A stretch of 12,610 nt of DNA from RYN-433 sp036558265 (GTDB lineage Bacteria > Planctomycetota > Phycisphaerae > Tepidisphaerales > Tepidisphaeraceae): positions 1 to 12,610 of the forward strand of contig DATBFY010000710.1 of NCBI GenBank assembly GCA_036558265.1. The letters run 5' to 3'. A program made the translations under genes and the position numbers. The notes under the pieces were generated by a model. It worked only from the letters and a program-made list of their open reading frames with translations, searched no databases and was not told the origin of the DNA. Below are positions 7,112 to 12,610 of this stretch, piece by piece (within the stretch, counting starts at the first letter, position 1; every line of letters starts with the position of its first letter).

Positions 7112-7843
7112 ATGCTCCGCAAGCTGCTCCGAGGTCCGGCCGCCCGCTCCAAGACGATCGTCGCGATGCGACAGCATTGGGGGATGCTCCCGGCCGTCCT
7201 GGGCGGGTACGACAGGGCGGCCAGGAAAGCCTGGTCGCAGTTCGGCGAGGACGACGTGCTGGTCGAACTGCTCAACGATGACCTGAAACGCGGCTACTTC
7301 GTGGACGTGGGCGCCAACCACCCGGCGGTCCTGTCCAACACGTTCCGCCTGTATTGCATGGGGATGCGGGGCATCTCGATCGAGCCCAACGACGTGCTCT
7401 GCGCCTTCCACGCCCGCTACCGCCCGGAGGACACGGTCGTCTGCGCCGGCGTGGGCGAGCGCGACGGGCTGCTCGAGTACTTCATGCTGAACTACCACGC
7501 GTTCAACACGTTCTCCGAGGAGGAGGCGCGTTACCGGCAGGCGCATGGCAGCAAGCTGATCCGCCGCACGTTCAAGCCGATCTTCCGCCTGGACACGATC
7601 CTCCGCGACGTGCCGCACAAGGACGGCCGGGACGTCTTCGCGCTGCTCAGCATTGACACCGAGGGCATGGACGAGATGGTCCTGGGCAGTAACGACTGGA
7701 GCAAATACCGACCCAGGCACATCCTCATTGAGTCCAACACCGAAGATGCCGCCGCGAAGACCGCCGCGCTGCTGAAAGACCTCGGCTACACGCTGCGTCA
7801 GCGCTTTGAGGTCAACGGCCTGTATTCGCTGACCAATGTTTGA
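7112..7843 (+). CDS. FkbM-family SAM-dependent methyltransferase
   Basis: The 243-residue protein matches the FkbM family from about residue 41 on: SQFGEDDVL, then the SAM-binding motif I GYFVDVGANHP (61-71), SNTFRLY, GISIEPN (Glu91 as the acidic motif II residue), a TFSEEE segment, LSIDTEGMD (180-187) and RPRHILIESN. It probably O-methylates a sugar hydroxyl on a surface polysaccharide or glycolipid, a common role for this family beside glycosyltransferases. It lies 9 bases downstream of the glycosyltransferase and should share its transcript. A basic N-terminus (MLRKLLRGPAARSK) precedes the domain and could touch the membrane surface. No clear Shine-Dalgarno precedes the ATG, so translation may depend on coupling. 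The substrate is unknown. Confidence 0.9.
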   Translation: MLRKLLRGPAARSKTIVAMRQHWGMLPAVLGGYDRAARKAWSQFGEDDVLVELLNDDLKRGYFVDVGANHPAVLSNTFRLYCMGMRGISIEPNDVLCAFHARYRPEDTVVCAGVGERDGLLEYFMLNYHAFNTFSEEEARYRQAHGSKLIRRTFKPIFRLDTILRDVPHKDGRDVFALLSIDTEGMDEMVLGSNDWSKYRPRHILIESNTEDAAAKTAALLKDLGYTLRQRFEVNGLYSLTNV

Positions 7844-7873
7844 CGCGGAAATTCTCCATCCGTCCGATACACA

Positions 7874-7902
7874 CTGCCAATTCCCTGTCCGGCGGGTAGA
7901 CT
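7874..7902 (+). promoter_or_regulatory. weak promoter candidate before the kinase-fold gene
   Basis: CTGCCA (7874-7879) and TAGACT (7897-7902) are spaced by 17 bases, each matching four of six consensus positions. Transcription would start near 7909, leaving about 30 untranslated bases. The kinase gene may therefore have its own start besides read-through from the FkbM gene. Confidence 0.3.
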
Positions 7903-7939
7903 GGTCCTCGTCGTCCCGCGCGCGGCGTGCGTCGGGGAA

Positions 7940-9331
7940 ATGAGATGGGCCATGTCGATTACGACCAGTCGAACCCCCGTTCACGATCGCCCGGCGGAAT
8001 CCGGCTCCGTTTCCGCCGGCTCGGCCGCCACCACCGCCGCCGCCGCCGCCGCTCGGCGGCCCCCGCATCGCAACGGCCAGGCGCATCCGCTGCTGGGCCC
8101 ACTGATCCATCGGGTCCTGGACGAGGATCGCGAATACCGCCACTTCGCCCACGCGCCGCTCGCCGCCGACCCCACGGCCTTGCAGGATTTCGTGCTGGCC
8201 GCCGACGACCAGGTGGTTGATCCCGCCGCCGTCTTCGCCCGGTTGCGCTGGGGCGGACAGTTCGTCTACGCCGCCCGCTCGCAACGGCGTGCCGAGAAGA
8301 TGGCCCGGGAGTTCAACCACGACGGCTTTCGGGTCGAGCACAAGCCCGCGTTCATCACCAGGCCCCGGCGGTTCCTCCCATTCCTCTCCTCGCGCGTCCA
8401 TTATTTCGTCGCCCGCAAGACGCACCTGATCCGCCCAGGCGAGTTCACGGACCGCTTCACCTATCACGTCGAGCTGGTCCGCCACCACGGCCCGCAGCAT
8501 GACGGTGACCACGTCGTCCTCAAGCGCGTGCCGACCCTCGAGTCGGTCGTCACGCGCCTCCGCCGCAAGTTTCCCGAGACGCCCATCGAGGCCCTGGAAA
8601 AACGCGCGAAAAAATTCTGCGACAAGATCTTCCCCACCTTTCTCACGCGCGAGGCCGCCATCCTGATGATCCTCCAGGAGCACCTCCCGCGCCGCTACGC
8701 CCAGCGCGTCCCGCGGGTCATCGAGATGGAGAAGGACATCCGCGGCTTCGTCACCTCCTTCAAGATGACCTGGCTGCGCAACGGCGGGCGGCCCCTGTCG
8801 CAGCTCGAGTTCGCGATCCAGGGGGCGGATCTGCTCGACGCGGTGCACAATTCCGCCGGCATCATCCACCTCGATCTGCGCCTGGACAACATGGTCATCA
8901 CCGAGCACGGCGTCGGTTTCGTGGACTTCGGCTCGGCCGTCCGGGTCAATGAGAACCTGGCGACCAACCCGCTCCTGGGCACCCTCTTCGACGAGCTGAT
9001 GCGCACCAGCCACATCCAGCGGATGCTCTACCACATGACCACCAGCGGCCAGGTCACCGCCCAGCATTTCGTCAGCCAGATCGGCAAGGCCGACAAGGGG
9101 ATCGACGTCTTCTACCTCGCGCTCCAGTTCACCACTCCTCACGCCAACCCGGACCTGGCGAGCCTGATCCACCACGAGCCCAACGGCGAGATGGCCAAGC
9201 GCATCGACGAGTTGAGCAAGACCGTCCTGCGCCCGGGCGACCCCGCCGACACCACCCACAAGTCCGCCAAGGACATCCTCCACTCGCTGGAAATGATCGA
9301 CCGCGACCTGAACCACCACGGGCGGCATTGA
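7940..9331 (+). CDS. kinase-fold protein (protein kinase/InaA-WaaP-like) with an N-terminal Rossmann-like domain
   Basis: The 463-residue protein has a kinase core in its second half: VVLKRV with Lys195 as ATP-binding lysine candidate, TREAAILMILQEH with Glu238 as its partner, HLDLRLDN with Asp312 catalytic and Asn317 metal-binding, and VDFGS with Asp329. HLDLRLDN and the short C-lobe differ from eukaryotic-type Ser/Thr kinases and favour a sugar or lipid-A-core kinase-like group (InaA/WaaP clan). Residues about 70-155 (DFVLAADD, LRWGGQFVYAARS, DGFRVEHKPAF, VHYFVARK) look like the back half of a class I methyltransferase without its SAM-binding loop. Residues 20-45 are Ala/Pro low complexity encoded partly by a CCG run. 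Downstream of a glycosyltransferase and a methyltransferase, it plausibly phosphorylates a surface sugar. The start is uncertain: ATG 7952 is also possible, and neither has a well-spaced ribosome site. Confidence 0.68.
   Translation: MRWAMSITTSRTPVHDRPAESGSVSAGSAATTAAAAAARRPPHRNGQAHPLLGPLIHRVLDEDREYRHFAHAPLAADPTALQDFVLAADDQVVDPAAVFARLRWGGQFVYAARSQRRAEKMAREFNHDGFRVEHKPAFITRPRRFLPFLSSRVHYFVARKTHLIRPGEFTDRFTYHVELVRHHGPQHDGDHVVLKRVPTLESVVTRLRRKFPETPIEALEKRAKKFCDKIFPTFLTREAAILMILQEHLPRRYAQRVPRVIEMEKDIRGFVTSFKMTWLRNGGRPLSQLEFAIQGADLLDAVHNSAGIIHLDLRLDNMVITEHGVGFVDFGSAVRVNENLATNPLLGTLFDELMRTSHIQRMLYHMTTSGQVTAQHFVSQIGKADKGIDVFYLALQFTTPHANPDLASLIHHEPNGEMAKRIDELSKTVLRPGDPADTTHKSAKDILHSLEMIDRDLNHHGRH
8034..8051 (+). 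repeat. CCG trinucleotide run (six copies) inside the kinase-fold gene
   Basis: Six tandem CCG units encode part of an alanine run near residues 32-39. Slippage would change copy number in frame and so only the linker length. It is probably a composition effect in a disordered linker. Confidence 0.6.
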
Positions 9332-9349
9332 AATCCAAAGGCCGGTGAA

Positions 9350-9587
9350 CCACGAATGAGCACGAATCAACACGAATGATTTGGCTCTGCAGAAATCCTC
9401 CGGCCGCGCGGAGCGATGTCATCCTGAGGGTTCTACCGACGAAGGATCTGGCGGCGAGGGGCGGCGATTGTCCATTTGCGACAAGATCCTTCGGTCGTCT
9501 TAGACTCCCTCATAATCAGGATGACGGCGCTCGCGAGGATTCCAGAATGATCTGCTTTCATTCGTGACCATGTGTGCTTATTCGTGG
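9350..9587. repeat. outer arms of a nested palindromic intergenic repeat
   Basis: Two 30-base arms, 9350-9379 and 9558-9587, are imperfect inverted copies. The left has three CACGAAT units (CACGAATGAGCACGAATCAA...), and the reverse of the right reads CCACGAATAAGCACACATGG, ending in CACGAATGA as well. They match at 23 of 30 positions by eye. The 315-base gap 9332-9646 has no gene and consists mostly of this element plus the esterase promoter. Between 9596 and 9632, TCGCG-rich short repeats continue. The CACGAAT type of sequence is, as far as I recall, a recurrent intergenic repeat in several GC-rich phyla; I cannot confirm copies elsewhere in this genome. Confidence 0.65.
9418..9525. repeat. 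inner palindrome (REP/MITE-like)
   Basis: GTCATCCTGA (9418-9427) and CGACGAAGGATCT (9437-9449) are mirrored by AGATCCTTCGGTCG (9484-9497) and TCAGGATGAC (9516-9525). The 10-base outer arms are perfect; the inner arms differ by one inserted base. The centre of about 34 bases is unpaired. The arm wording resembles the TCATCCTGAGCG/GAAGGATCT intergenic repeats of many bacteria (recollection, not a search). There is no ORF and no transposase, so any movement would need help in trans. Confidence 0.7.
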
Positions 9588-9632
9588 ATCGGCTTTCTTC
9601 GCGAAAAGCTTCGCGTCCTCGCGCCGTCGCGG

Positions 9633-9638
9633 TAAATT
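9633..9638 (+). promoter_or_regulatory. -10 element (TAAATT), predicted leaderless start for the esterase
   Basis: TAAATT ends exactly 8 bases before the ATG at 9647. The intervening ACGCTCCC has no Shine-Dalgarno. The -35 position (TTCGCG, 9610-9615) is poor. It lies just outside the palindromic element, so the element may abut the promoter. Confidence 0.45.
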
Positions 9639-9646
9639 ACGCTCCC

Positions 9647-10525
9647 ATGATCAAGCTCACGACCCTCGCCACGCTCGCCCTCCTTTCGCTGTCTTCCCGC
9701 GCCGCCGACCCGCCGCCCAACGTCGATTTCCGGCCCGACATCACCTACGCCACCGTCAACGGTGAAGAGCTCAAGCTCGACTTCTCGCAGCCGAAGGACG
9801 CTACCGGCCAACTCCCCTGCGTCGTCGTGATCCACGGCGGTGGATGGGCGGCGGGCAACCGCAAGGCCCACGACAACATCACCTGGGAGTTCGCCAAGCG
9901 CGGCTACGTCTCGGCCACCGTCTCGTATCGCTTTGCGCCCAAGGACCCGTTCCCCGCGCAGGTGCAGGACGTGAAGGCCGCCGTCCGCTTCCTGCGCGGC
10001 AATGCCGAGCGTTTCCACATCGACCCCGCGCACGTCGGCGCGGTCGGTTTTTCCGCCGGGGCGCACCTCTCGATGATGCTGGGCGCCATGGACAAGGCCG
10101 ACGGCCTGGACGATGTGGGCGAGCAGCGCGACCAGCCCTCCAAGGTGCAGGCGGTCGTCTCCTACTTCGGGCCGACGGACCTGCTCGCGCCCTACCCCGA
10201 TGTGACCAAGCCGATCCTCGCCAAGTTCCTGGGCGGTTCGGTCACGGAGAAACCAGACCTTGCCAGGCAGGCCTCGCCGATCACCTATGTCAACGCCGGC
10301 GACGCCCCGATGCTCCTCTTCCAGGGCACCAAGGACGTGCTGGTCCCGTTCGAGCAGGCCACGCTGATGGCGGACGCGCTGACCAAGGCCAACGTCCCCG
10401 GCCGGGTCGAGCTGATCCTGGGCGCCAACCACGGCTGGGCCGGCGCCGAGATGAGCCGTACCGCCGAGGAGACGTACGCGTTCTTCAACCAGTACCTCAA
10501 GGCCAAGCCGCCGAAGAAAGGGTAG
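9647..10525 (+). CDS. secreted alpha/beta-hydrolase esterase (BD-FAE/lipase-like)
   Basis: The 292-residue protein has a signal peptide (MIKLTTLATLALLSLSSRA, cleavage near Ala19) and a full alpha/beta-hydrolase core. The oxyanion motif HGGGW starts at His63. The nucleophile elbow GFSAGAH carries Ser136, and the triad is completed by Asp230 in GTKDVLVP and His262 in ANHGW. HGGGW with this order is typical of the BD-FAE/acetyl-xylan-esterase-like and hormone-sensitive-lipase-like families, which remove acyl or feruloyl groups from plant polysaccharide or small esters. With the secreted GH39-like enzyme in the same window it fits hemicellulose trimming, but substrate is inference. The frame is open upstream to 9572. 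ATG 9647 is chosen because it begins the signal peptide and sits 8 bases after the -10. A terminator starts at the stop codon. Confidence 0.88.
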   Translation: MIKLTTLATLALLSLSSRAADPPPNVDFRPDITYATVNGEELKLDFSQPKDATGQLPCVVVIHGGGWAAGNRKAHDNITWEFAKRGYVSATVSYRFAPKDPFPAQVQDVKAAVRFLRGNAERFHIDPAHVGAVGFSAGAHLSMMLGAMDKADGLDDVGEQRDQPSKVQAVVSYFGPTDLLAPYPDVTKPILAKFLGGSVTEKPDLARQASPITYVNAGDAPMLLFQGTKDVLVPFEQATLMADALTKANVPGRVELILGANHGWAGAEMSRTAEETYAFFNQYLKAKPPKKG

Positions 10526-10545
10526 TTCCGCTATGCGGAACTTTT
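10524..10545 (+). terminator. intrinsic terminator at the esterase stop codon
   Basis: An 8-base-pair stem (AGTTCCGC/GCGGAACT) with a TAT loop is followed by a short T run ending at 10545. The 5' arm uses the last two bases of the TAG stop (10523-10525). It would insulate the esterase from the convergent minus-strand genes. The T tract is short, so termination may be incomplete. Confidence 0.72.
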
Positions 10546-10567
10546 GCGCTGCCGACGTCTTTTGGTG

Positions 10568-10762
10568 TCACATGCTTGACTTACCGATGTTCCGGGTGGT
10601 GCCGTCTATTTTTAAGACGACCTCAAACCCGCGCTTTCGGGATGAAGCTCGGCCCGCCTCCAGATAGTTCTTTCGAAGCAGATTTACGAGGATCACGGCC
10701 GCCGTAATCAGCAGGACGCCAAAGAGAAGCACGAATACCAAAGGCACTTCGTGTCTGCGCAT
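10568..10762 (-). CDS. small single-span membrane protein, unknown function
   Basis: The 64-residue protein has a short basic N-terminus (MRRHE), one hydrophobic helix at about 7-30 (VPLVFVLLFGVLLITAAVIL) and a basic soluble tail (RKNYLEAGRASSRKRGFEVV). By the positive-inside rule both sides carry charge, so topology is unclear. The ATG at 10762 is supported by GGAGG (10772-10768) 5 bases upstream; a GTG one codon earlier is less likely. It lies downstream of the siroheme-decarboxylase-like gene on the same strand, its start sharing a base with the stop of a possible 21-codon ORF. I do not recognise a family. The good ribosome site and clean membrane helix argue that it is real; small size and lack of homology evidence keep confidence moderate. 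Confidence 0.55.
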   Translation of the reverse strand: MRRHEVPLVFVLLFGVLLITAAVILVNLLRKNYLEAGRASSRKRGFEVVLKIDGTTRNIGKSSM

Positions 10763-10827
10763 CACGTCCTCCGCCGCCGAAGCGCCTCGATGTGCCGCGC
10801 ATGATTGGGCCTGGGCTTGACGTCCAT
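10762..10827 (-). CDS. possible 21-residue basic micropeptide between two coupled genes
   Basis: The 22-codon ORF begins 2 bases after the upstream stop (10830) and its TGA (10764-10762) overlaps the next ATG (10762) by one base. GAGG (10839-10836) lies 8 bases before its ATG. The product starts MDVKPRPNHARH and ends in a run of four arginines, with no membrane or signal segment. It could be a true small peptide or merely a bridge that lets ribosomes pass from the siroheme-decarboxylase gene to the membrane-peptide gene. Chance is possible in GC-rich DNA, where short open frames are common. Confidence 0.3.
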   Translation of the reverse strand: MDVKPRPNHARHIEALRRRRT

Positions 10828-10829
10828 GT

Positions 10830-11960
10830 TCACGTCCTCATCGTCCCTTCGTCCACCCCGTTCTTCGCCAGCCACTCGCGATACGCGTACGGCGAGATCT
10901 CGCTGGGCTTGATCTCGCTTCGCCCGCCCCAGAAGACGTTGGTGTAGGTGACCGGGATGGCCTCCTCGGCGAGGTGCTGGTCGATGGCGGCCTTGTGCGC
11001 CAGAACCATCTGTTTGTCGGTGCCGTGGATGACGCCCATGACGTTGACGTTGGCGAACTCCGCCCCGCCCTCGCGCCAATAGCAGTGGGTCATGATGTGG
11101 TGGCGGCCGACCTCTTTGCCGGCGTCCATCTCGCGTCCTGCGGGGACGGCCCAGTGGAAGAGCGCGTTGAAGCGCGTGACCCGTTCGCCGCTTGCCAGCG
11201 GCTTGGCGTGCTCGAGGAAGGTCGAGAATCGCCCGATCACGCCGCGCTGGTTGAGCGAGCGGGCCACGCGGTAGAACTCGTCGATCGGGACGCCGGCCTC
11301 GGCGGCGCGGGCGCGCCAGACGTCGGCGACGATCTCGTCGGGCTCGAACTCGCGCTTGAGCGGGGTGAGGACCCGCCAGTCCAGGTCCGACAGCTCGACC
11401 CGCGCCGAATCGATCGGCTCGGCCAGTACGTCCGCCCGGCTGCCCGGCTCGATCGTCTTTCGCCGTACGTGACCGACGCCCAGGGCGAAGACCTTTTTGG
11501 CGGGCATGATCTTGAACGCGGTCGCGCCGGTCTTCTCGCACAAGAGCCGGCAGTGCTTCTCCATCGAGTAGCCGGCCGGGACCTTCAGCGTCGTCCAGAG
11601 GCGGTAGGTCGATCCGGTCACCTCGCGGTCGGTCGAGCGGATGACGATGTGTCCGGAGAACGGGTCCTCGTGGAACATGTACTCGAACGCCGCGTTGAGC
11701 TTGTCCTCCGGCACGACCCAGGCGATCAGGCCGCCCTGGGCGAGGTTGATCGACATCAGCGTCTGCCGCACCCGGCGGATCGTGCCGGCGCGCAGCATCG
11801 CCTGGATGCGCTCGATCACCACCGGCAGCTCGACGCCGGACAGCCGCGCGATCTCGCCCAGCGGGTCCTCCTGGAACCCCTGGATGCAATCTTCGGAAAC
11901 GGACAGGATGCGCGCGTTGATCGGGTCGCTGATGTGGATGGGGAGGGTGGCGGTGCTCAT
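10830..11960 (-). CDS. fused two-domain siroheme decarboxylase-like protein (AhbA-AhbB / NirDL type, Lrp/AsnC fold)
   Basis: The 376-residue protein holds two copies of the AsnC-like siroheme-decarboxylase unit. Domain 1 (about 14-180): a winged-helix part (EIARLSGVELPVVIERIQAM, then LRAGTIRRVRQ), SGHIVIRSTD with His104, YRLWTTLKVP and IMPAKKVFALGV. Domain 2 (about 205-365): a second helix-turn-helix, GRHHIMTHCYW (His287, 288 and 292) and NVMGVIHGTDKQM. These match the HNYLR/NLWFT and HCYxR/MIHG signatures of AhbA/AhbB and NirD/NirL, which decarboxylate siroheme to 12,18-didecarboxysiroheme in alternative heme or heme d1 synthesis. The product could alternatively be an AsnC regulator, since the winged helices are intact. 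No ahbC, ahbD or nirJ is visible nearby. ATG 11960 is chosen because TACAAT ends 8 bases upstream; longer in-frame starts run into the divergent gene. Confidence 0.8.
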   Translation of the reverse strand: MSTATLPIHISDPINARILSVSEDCIQGFQEDPLGEIARLSGVELPVVIERIQAMLRAGTIRRVRQTLMSINLAQGGLIAWVVPEDKLNAAFEYMFHEDPFSGHIVIRSTDREVTGSTYRLWTTLKVPAGYSMEKHCRLLCEKTGATAFKIMPAKKVFALGVGHVRRKTIEPGSRADVLAEPIDSARVELSDLDWRVLTPLKREFEPDEIVADVWRARAAEAGVPIDEFYRVARSLNQRGVIGRFSTFLEHAKPLASGERVTRFNALFHWAVPAGREMDAGKEVGRHHIMTHCYWREGGAEFANVNVMGVIHGTDKQMVLAHKAAIDQHLAEEAIPVTYTNVFWGGRSEIKPSEISPYAYREWLAKNGVDEGTMRT

Positions 11961-11968
11961 GGGATCGA

Positions 11969-11974
11969 ATTGTA
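11969..11974 (-). promoter_or_regulatory. -10 element (TACAAT), predicted leaderless start for the siroheme-decarboxylase gene
   Basis: On the minus strand TACAAT (11974-11969), five of six consensus bases, is followed by TCGATCCC (8 bases) and ATG 11960. No Shine-Dalgarno is present. The -35 position reads TTCGGT, which is weak. It lies in the 97-base gap divergent from the glycosylasparaginase. Confidence 0.5.
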
Positions 11975-12044
11975 GCGGAGTTGGCGACGGGACCGAATGG
12001 CAGGGGGGAGGGCCACCTCTCTTCCTGATTATCGCCTTTTTTCT

Positions 12045-12050
12045 TACCCT
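12045..12050 (+). promoter_or_regulatory. -10-like element (TACCCT), predicted leaderless start for the glycosylasparaginase
   Basis: TACCCT fits TAnnnT and ends 7 bases before ATG 12058. The bases between (TCTCCCC) carry no Shine-Dalgarno. The match is weaker than for the other four predicted leaderless starts. Confidence 0.35.
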
Positions 12051-12057
12051 TCTCCCC

Positions 12058-12610
12058 ATGCCCGATCCCATTCTCGTCTCCACCTGGAAATTCGGTTTGC
12101 CGGCGAACAATGCGGGGTGGCCGCACCTGGTCAAGTCGGGGCTGCTCGATGGGCTGGAGCAGACGTGCGTGGCGTGCGAGCTGGATCCGAACGTGGACAG
12201 TGTGGGCGTTGGGGGGGTGCCGGATGCGTCGGGGGAGGTCTCGCTGGACGGCGCGATCATGCTCAGCCCCGCCCAGTCCGCCGGCGTGGCCTATGTTCGC
12301 AATTATGCCCATCCCGTCACAGTCGCCCGGCGGGTGATGGAGAAAACGCCACATAAGCTGCTCGTGGGCGAAGGGGCCGAGCGATTCGCCGAGGAGCAGG
12401 GGTTTGCAACCGCCCAGCTTCTTACGCCGCGGGCGCGGCAGAAGTGGGAGGCCTGGCGCGCGACGGGGCAGTTCAAGGACTTCCACATCGGCGAGAAGTC
12501 CCACGACACGATCGGCGTGCTGGCGATGGATGCGGCGGGGAACATCGGGGCGGCGTGTTCGACCTCCGGGCGGGCGTTCAAGCTCCCCGGGCGCGTCGGC
12601 GATTCGCCGA
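12058..12610 (+). CDS. N4-(beta-N-acetylglucosaminyl)-L-asparaginase (Ntn hydrolase), partial at right edge
   Basis: The 184 visible residues align by eye with glycosylasparaginase: VSTWKFGLPANNAGW at the N-terminus, LLDGLEQTCVACE, VGVGGVPDASGEVSLDGAIM, a helix around VARRVMEKTPHKLLVGEGA, then KSHDTIGVLAMD and GRVGDSP. In this family the precursor cleaves itself before the Thr in HDTIG, so Asp150-Thr151 is the predicted cut and Thr151 the catalytic N-terminus of the beta subunit. The mature enzyme releases GlcNAc from the asparagine of N-glycopeptides. No signal peptide is seen, unlike the lysosomal form, so a cytoplasmic role on imported glyco-asparagine is likely (inference). ATG 12058 is preferred because the conserved start VSTW begins seven residues later. 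The gene is divergent from the siroheme-decarboxylase gene. Its C-terminal catalytic half is off-window. Confidence 0.88.
   Translation, partial: MPDPILVSTWKFGLPANNAGWPHLVKSGLLDGLEQTCVACELDPNVDSVGVGGVPDASGEVSLDGAIMLSPAQSAGVAYVRNYAHPVTVARRVMEKTPHKLLVGEGAERFAEEQGFATAQLLTPRARQKWEAWRATGQFKDFHIGEKSHDTIGVLAMDAAGNIGAACSTSGRAFKLPGRVGDSP

Noticed and set aside
6104..9373. A 1089-codon open frame antisense to the glycosyltransferase, FkbM and kinase genes
   Set aside because: It spans three plus-strand genes with clear family motifs and has no recognisable domain itself. Long antisense frames are expected in GC-rich DNA where G/C at third positions removes stops.
9596..9632. Short TCGCG-rich repeats as a second hairpin or terminator
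   Set aside because: Pairing is patchy and there is no T run; it looks like degenerate intergenic repeat sequence.
10974..11975. A 333-codon plus-strand frame over the siroheme-decarboxylase gene
   Set aside because: The minus strand carries two AsnC-type domains with conserved motifs; the plus frame has none.
10762..12504. A 580-codon minus-strand frame across the decarboxylase and the glycosylasparaginase start
   Set aside because: Its body is Arg/Pro/Gly filler in the wrong frame for both genes. Only its last 21 codons are considered, as a separate short ORF.
1..12610. Defence system, CRISPR array, prophage, integron or toxin-antitoxin pair
   Set aside because: No Cas, nuclease, reverse transcriptase, integrase or toxin motif, and no spaced direct repeats, were seen on either strand. 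The micropeptide/membrane-peptide pair at 10568-10827 is too weakly supported to call a toxin-antitoxin system.

Overview
The window is GC-rich, gene-dense bacterial DNA. The gene mix suggests a member of the Planctomycetota, perhaps a Phycisphaerae-like lineage: a prepilin-type leader fused to an extracytoplasmic propeller, secreted glycan-active enzymes, an ECF sigma/anti-sigma pair, an SMP-30-type lactonase and a fused siroheme-decarboxylase-like protein. This assignment is inference from gene content only; no rRNA or marker gene is present. I see no tRNA, CRISPR array, transposase, phage gene or recognisable defence system.

Layout from left to right. The 5' part of leuC (minus strand) runs off the left edge. 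Divergent from it is a prepilin-leader/propeller protein (1028-2029), then a secreted GH39-like glycoside hydrolase (2099-3553). An ECF sigma factor (3610-4221) and its membrane anti-sigma factor with a cysteine-rich outer domain (4226-5032) follow, and the anti-sigma gene overlaps tail-to-tail with an exported SMP-30/gluconolactonase-family enzyme (5016-5942, minus). Next comes a surface-glycan block: a glycosyltransferase (6089-7102), an FkbM-type methyltransferase (7112-7843) and a kinase-fold protein with an unusual N-terminal domain (7940-9331). A 315-base gap holds a nested palindromic repeat. Then come a secreted alpha/beta-hydrolase esterase (9647-10525) with a terminator starting at its stop codon, and a minus-strand group of a fused siroheme-decarboxylase/AsnC-type protein, a possible 21-residue peptide and a 64-residue single-span membrane peptide (10568-11960). 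The 5' part of a glycosylasparaginase (12058 onward) runs off the right edge.

The genes fit two themes. One is breakdown of external carbohydrate: the GH39-like enzyme, esterase and lactonase have export signals, while the glycosylasparaginase appears cytoplasmic. The other is building and modifying the cell's own surface glycans (glycosyltransferase, methyltransferase, kinase). The ECF pair sits between these blocks and could report an envelope signal.

The most notable structural signal is in the starts. Five genes (GH39-like, glycosyltransferase, esterase, siroheme decarboxylase, glycosylasparaginase) have a -10-like TAnnnT hexamer 7-8 bases before the ATG and no Shine-Dalgarno sequence, which predicts leaderless mRNAs. 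leuC, anti-sigma, SMP-30, the pilin-like gene and the small membrane peptide have ordinary ribosome binding sites. Both classes coexist here.
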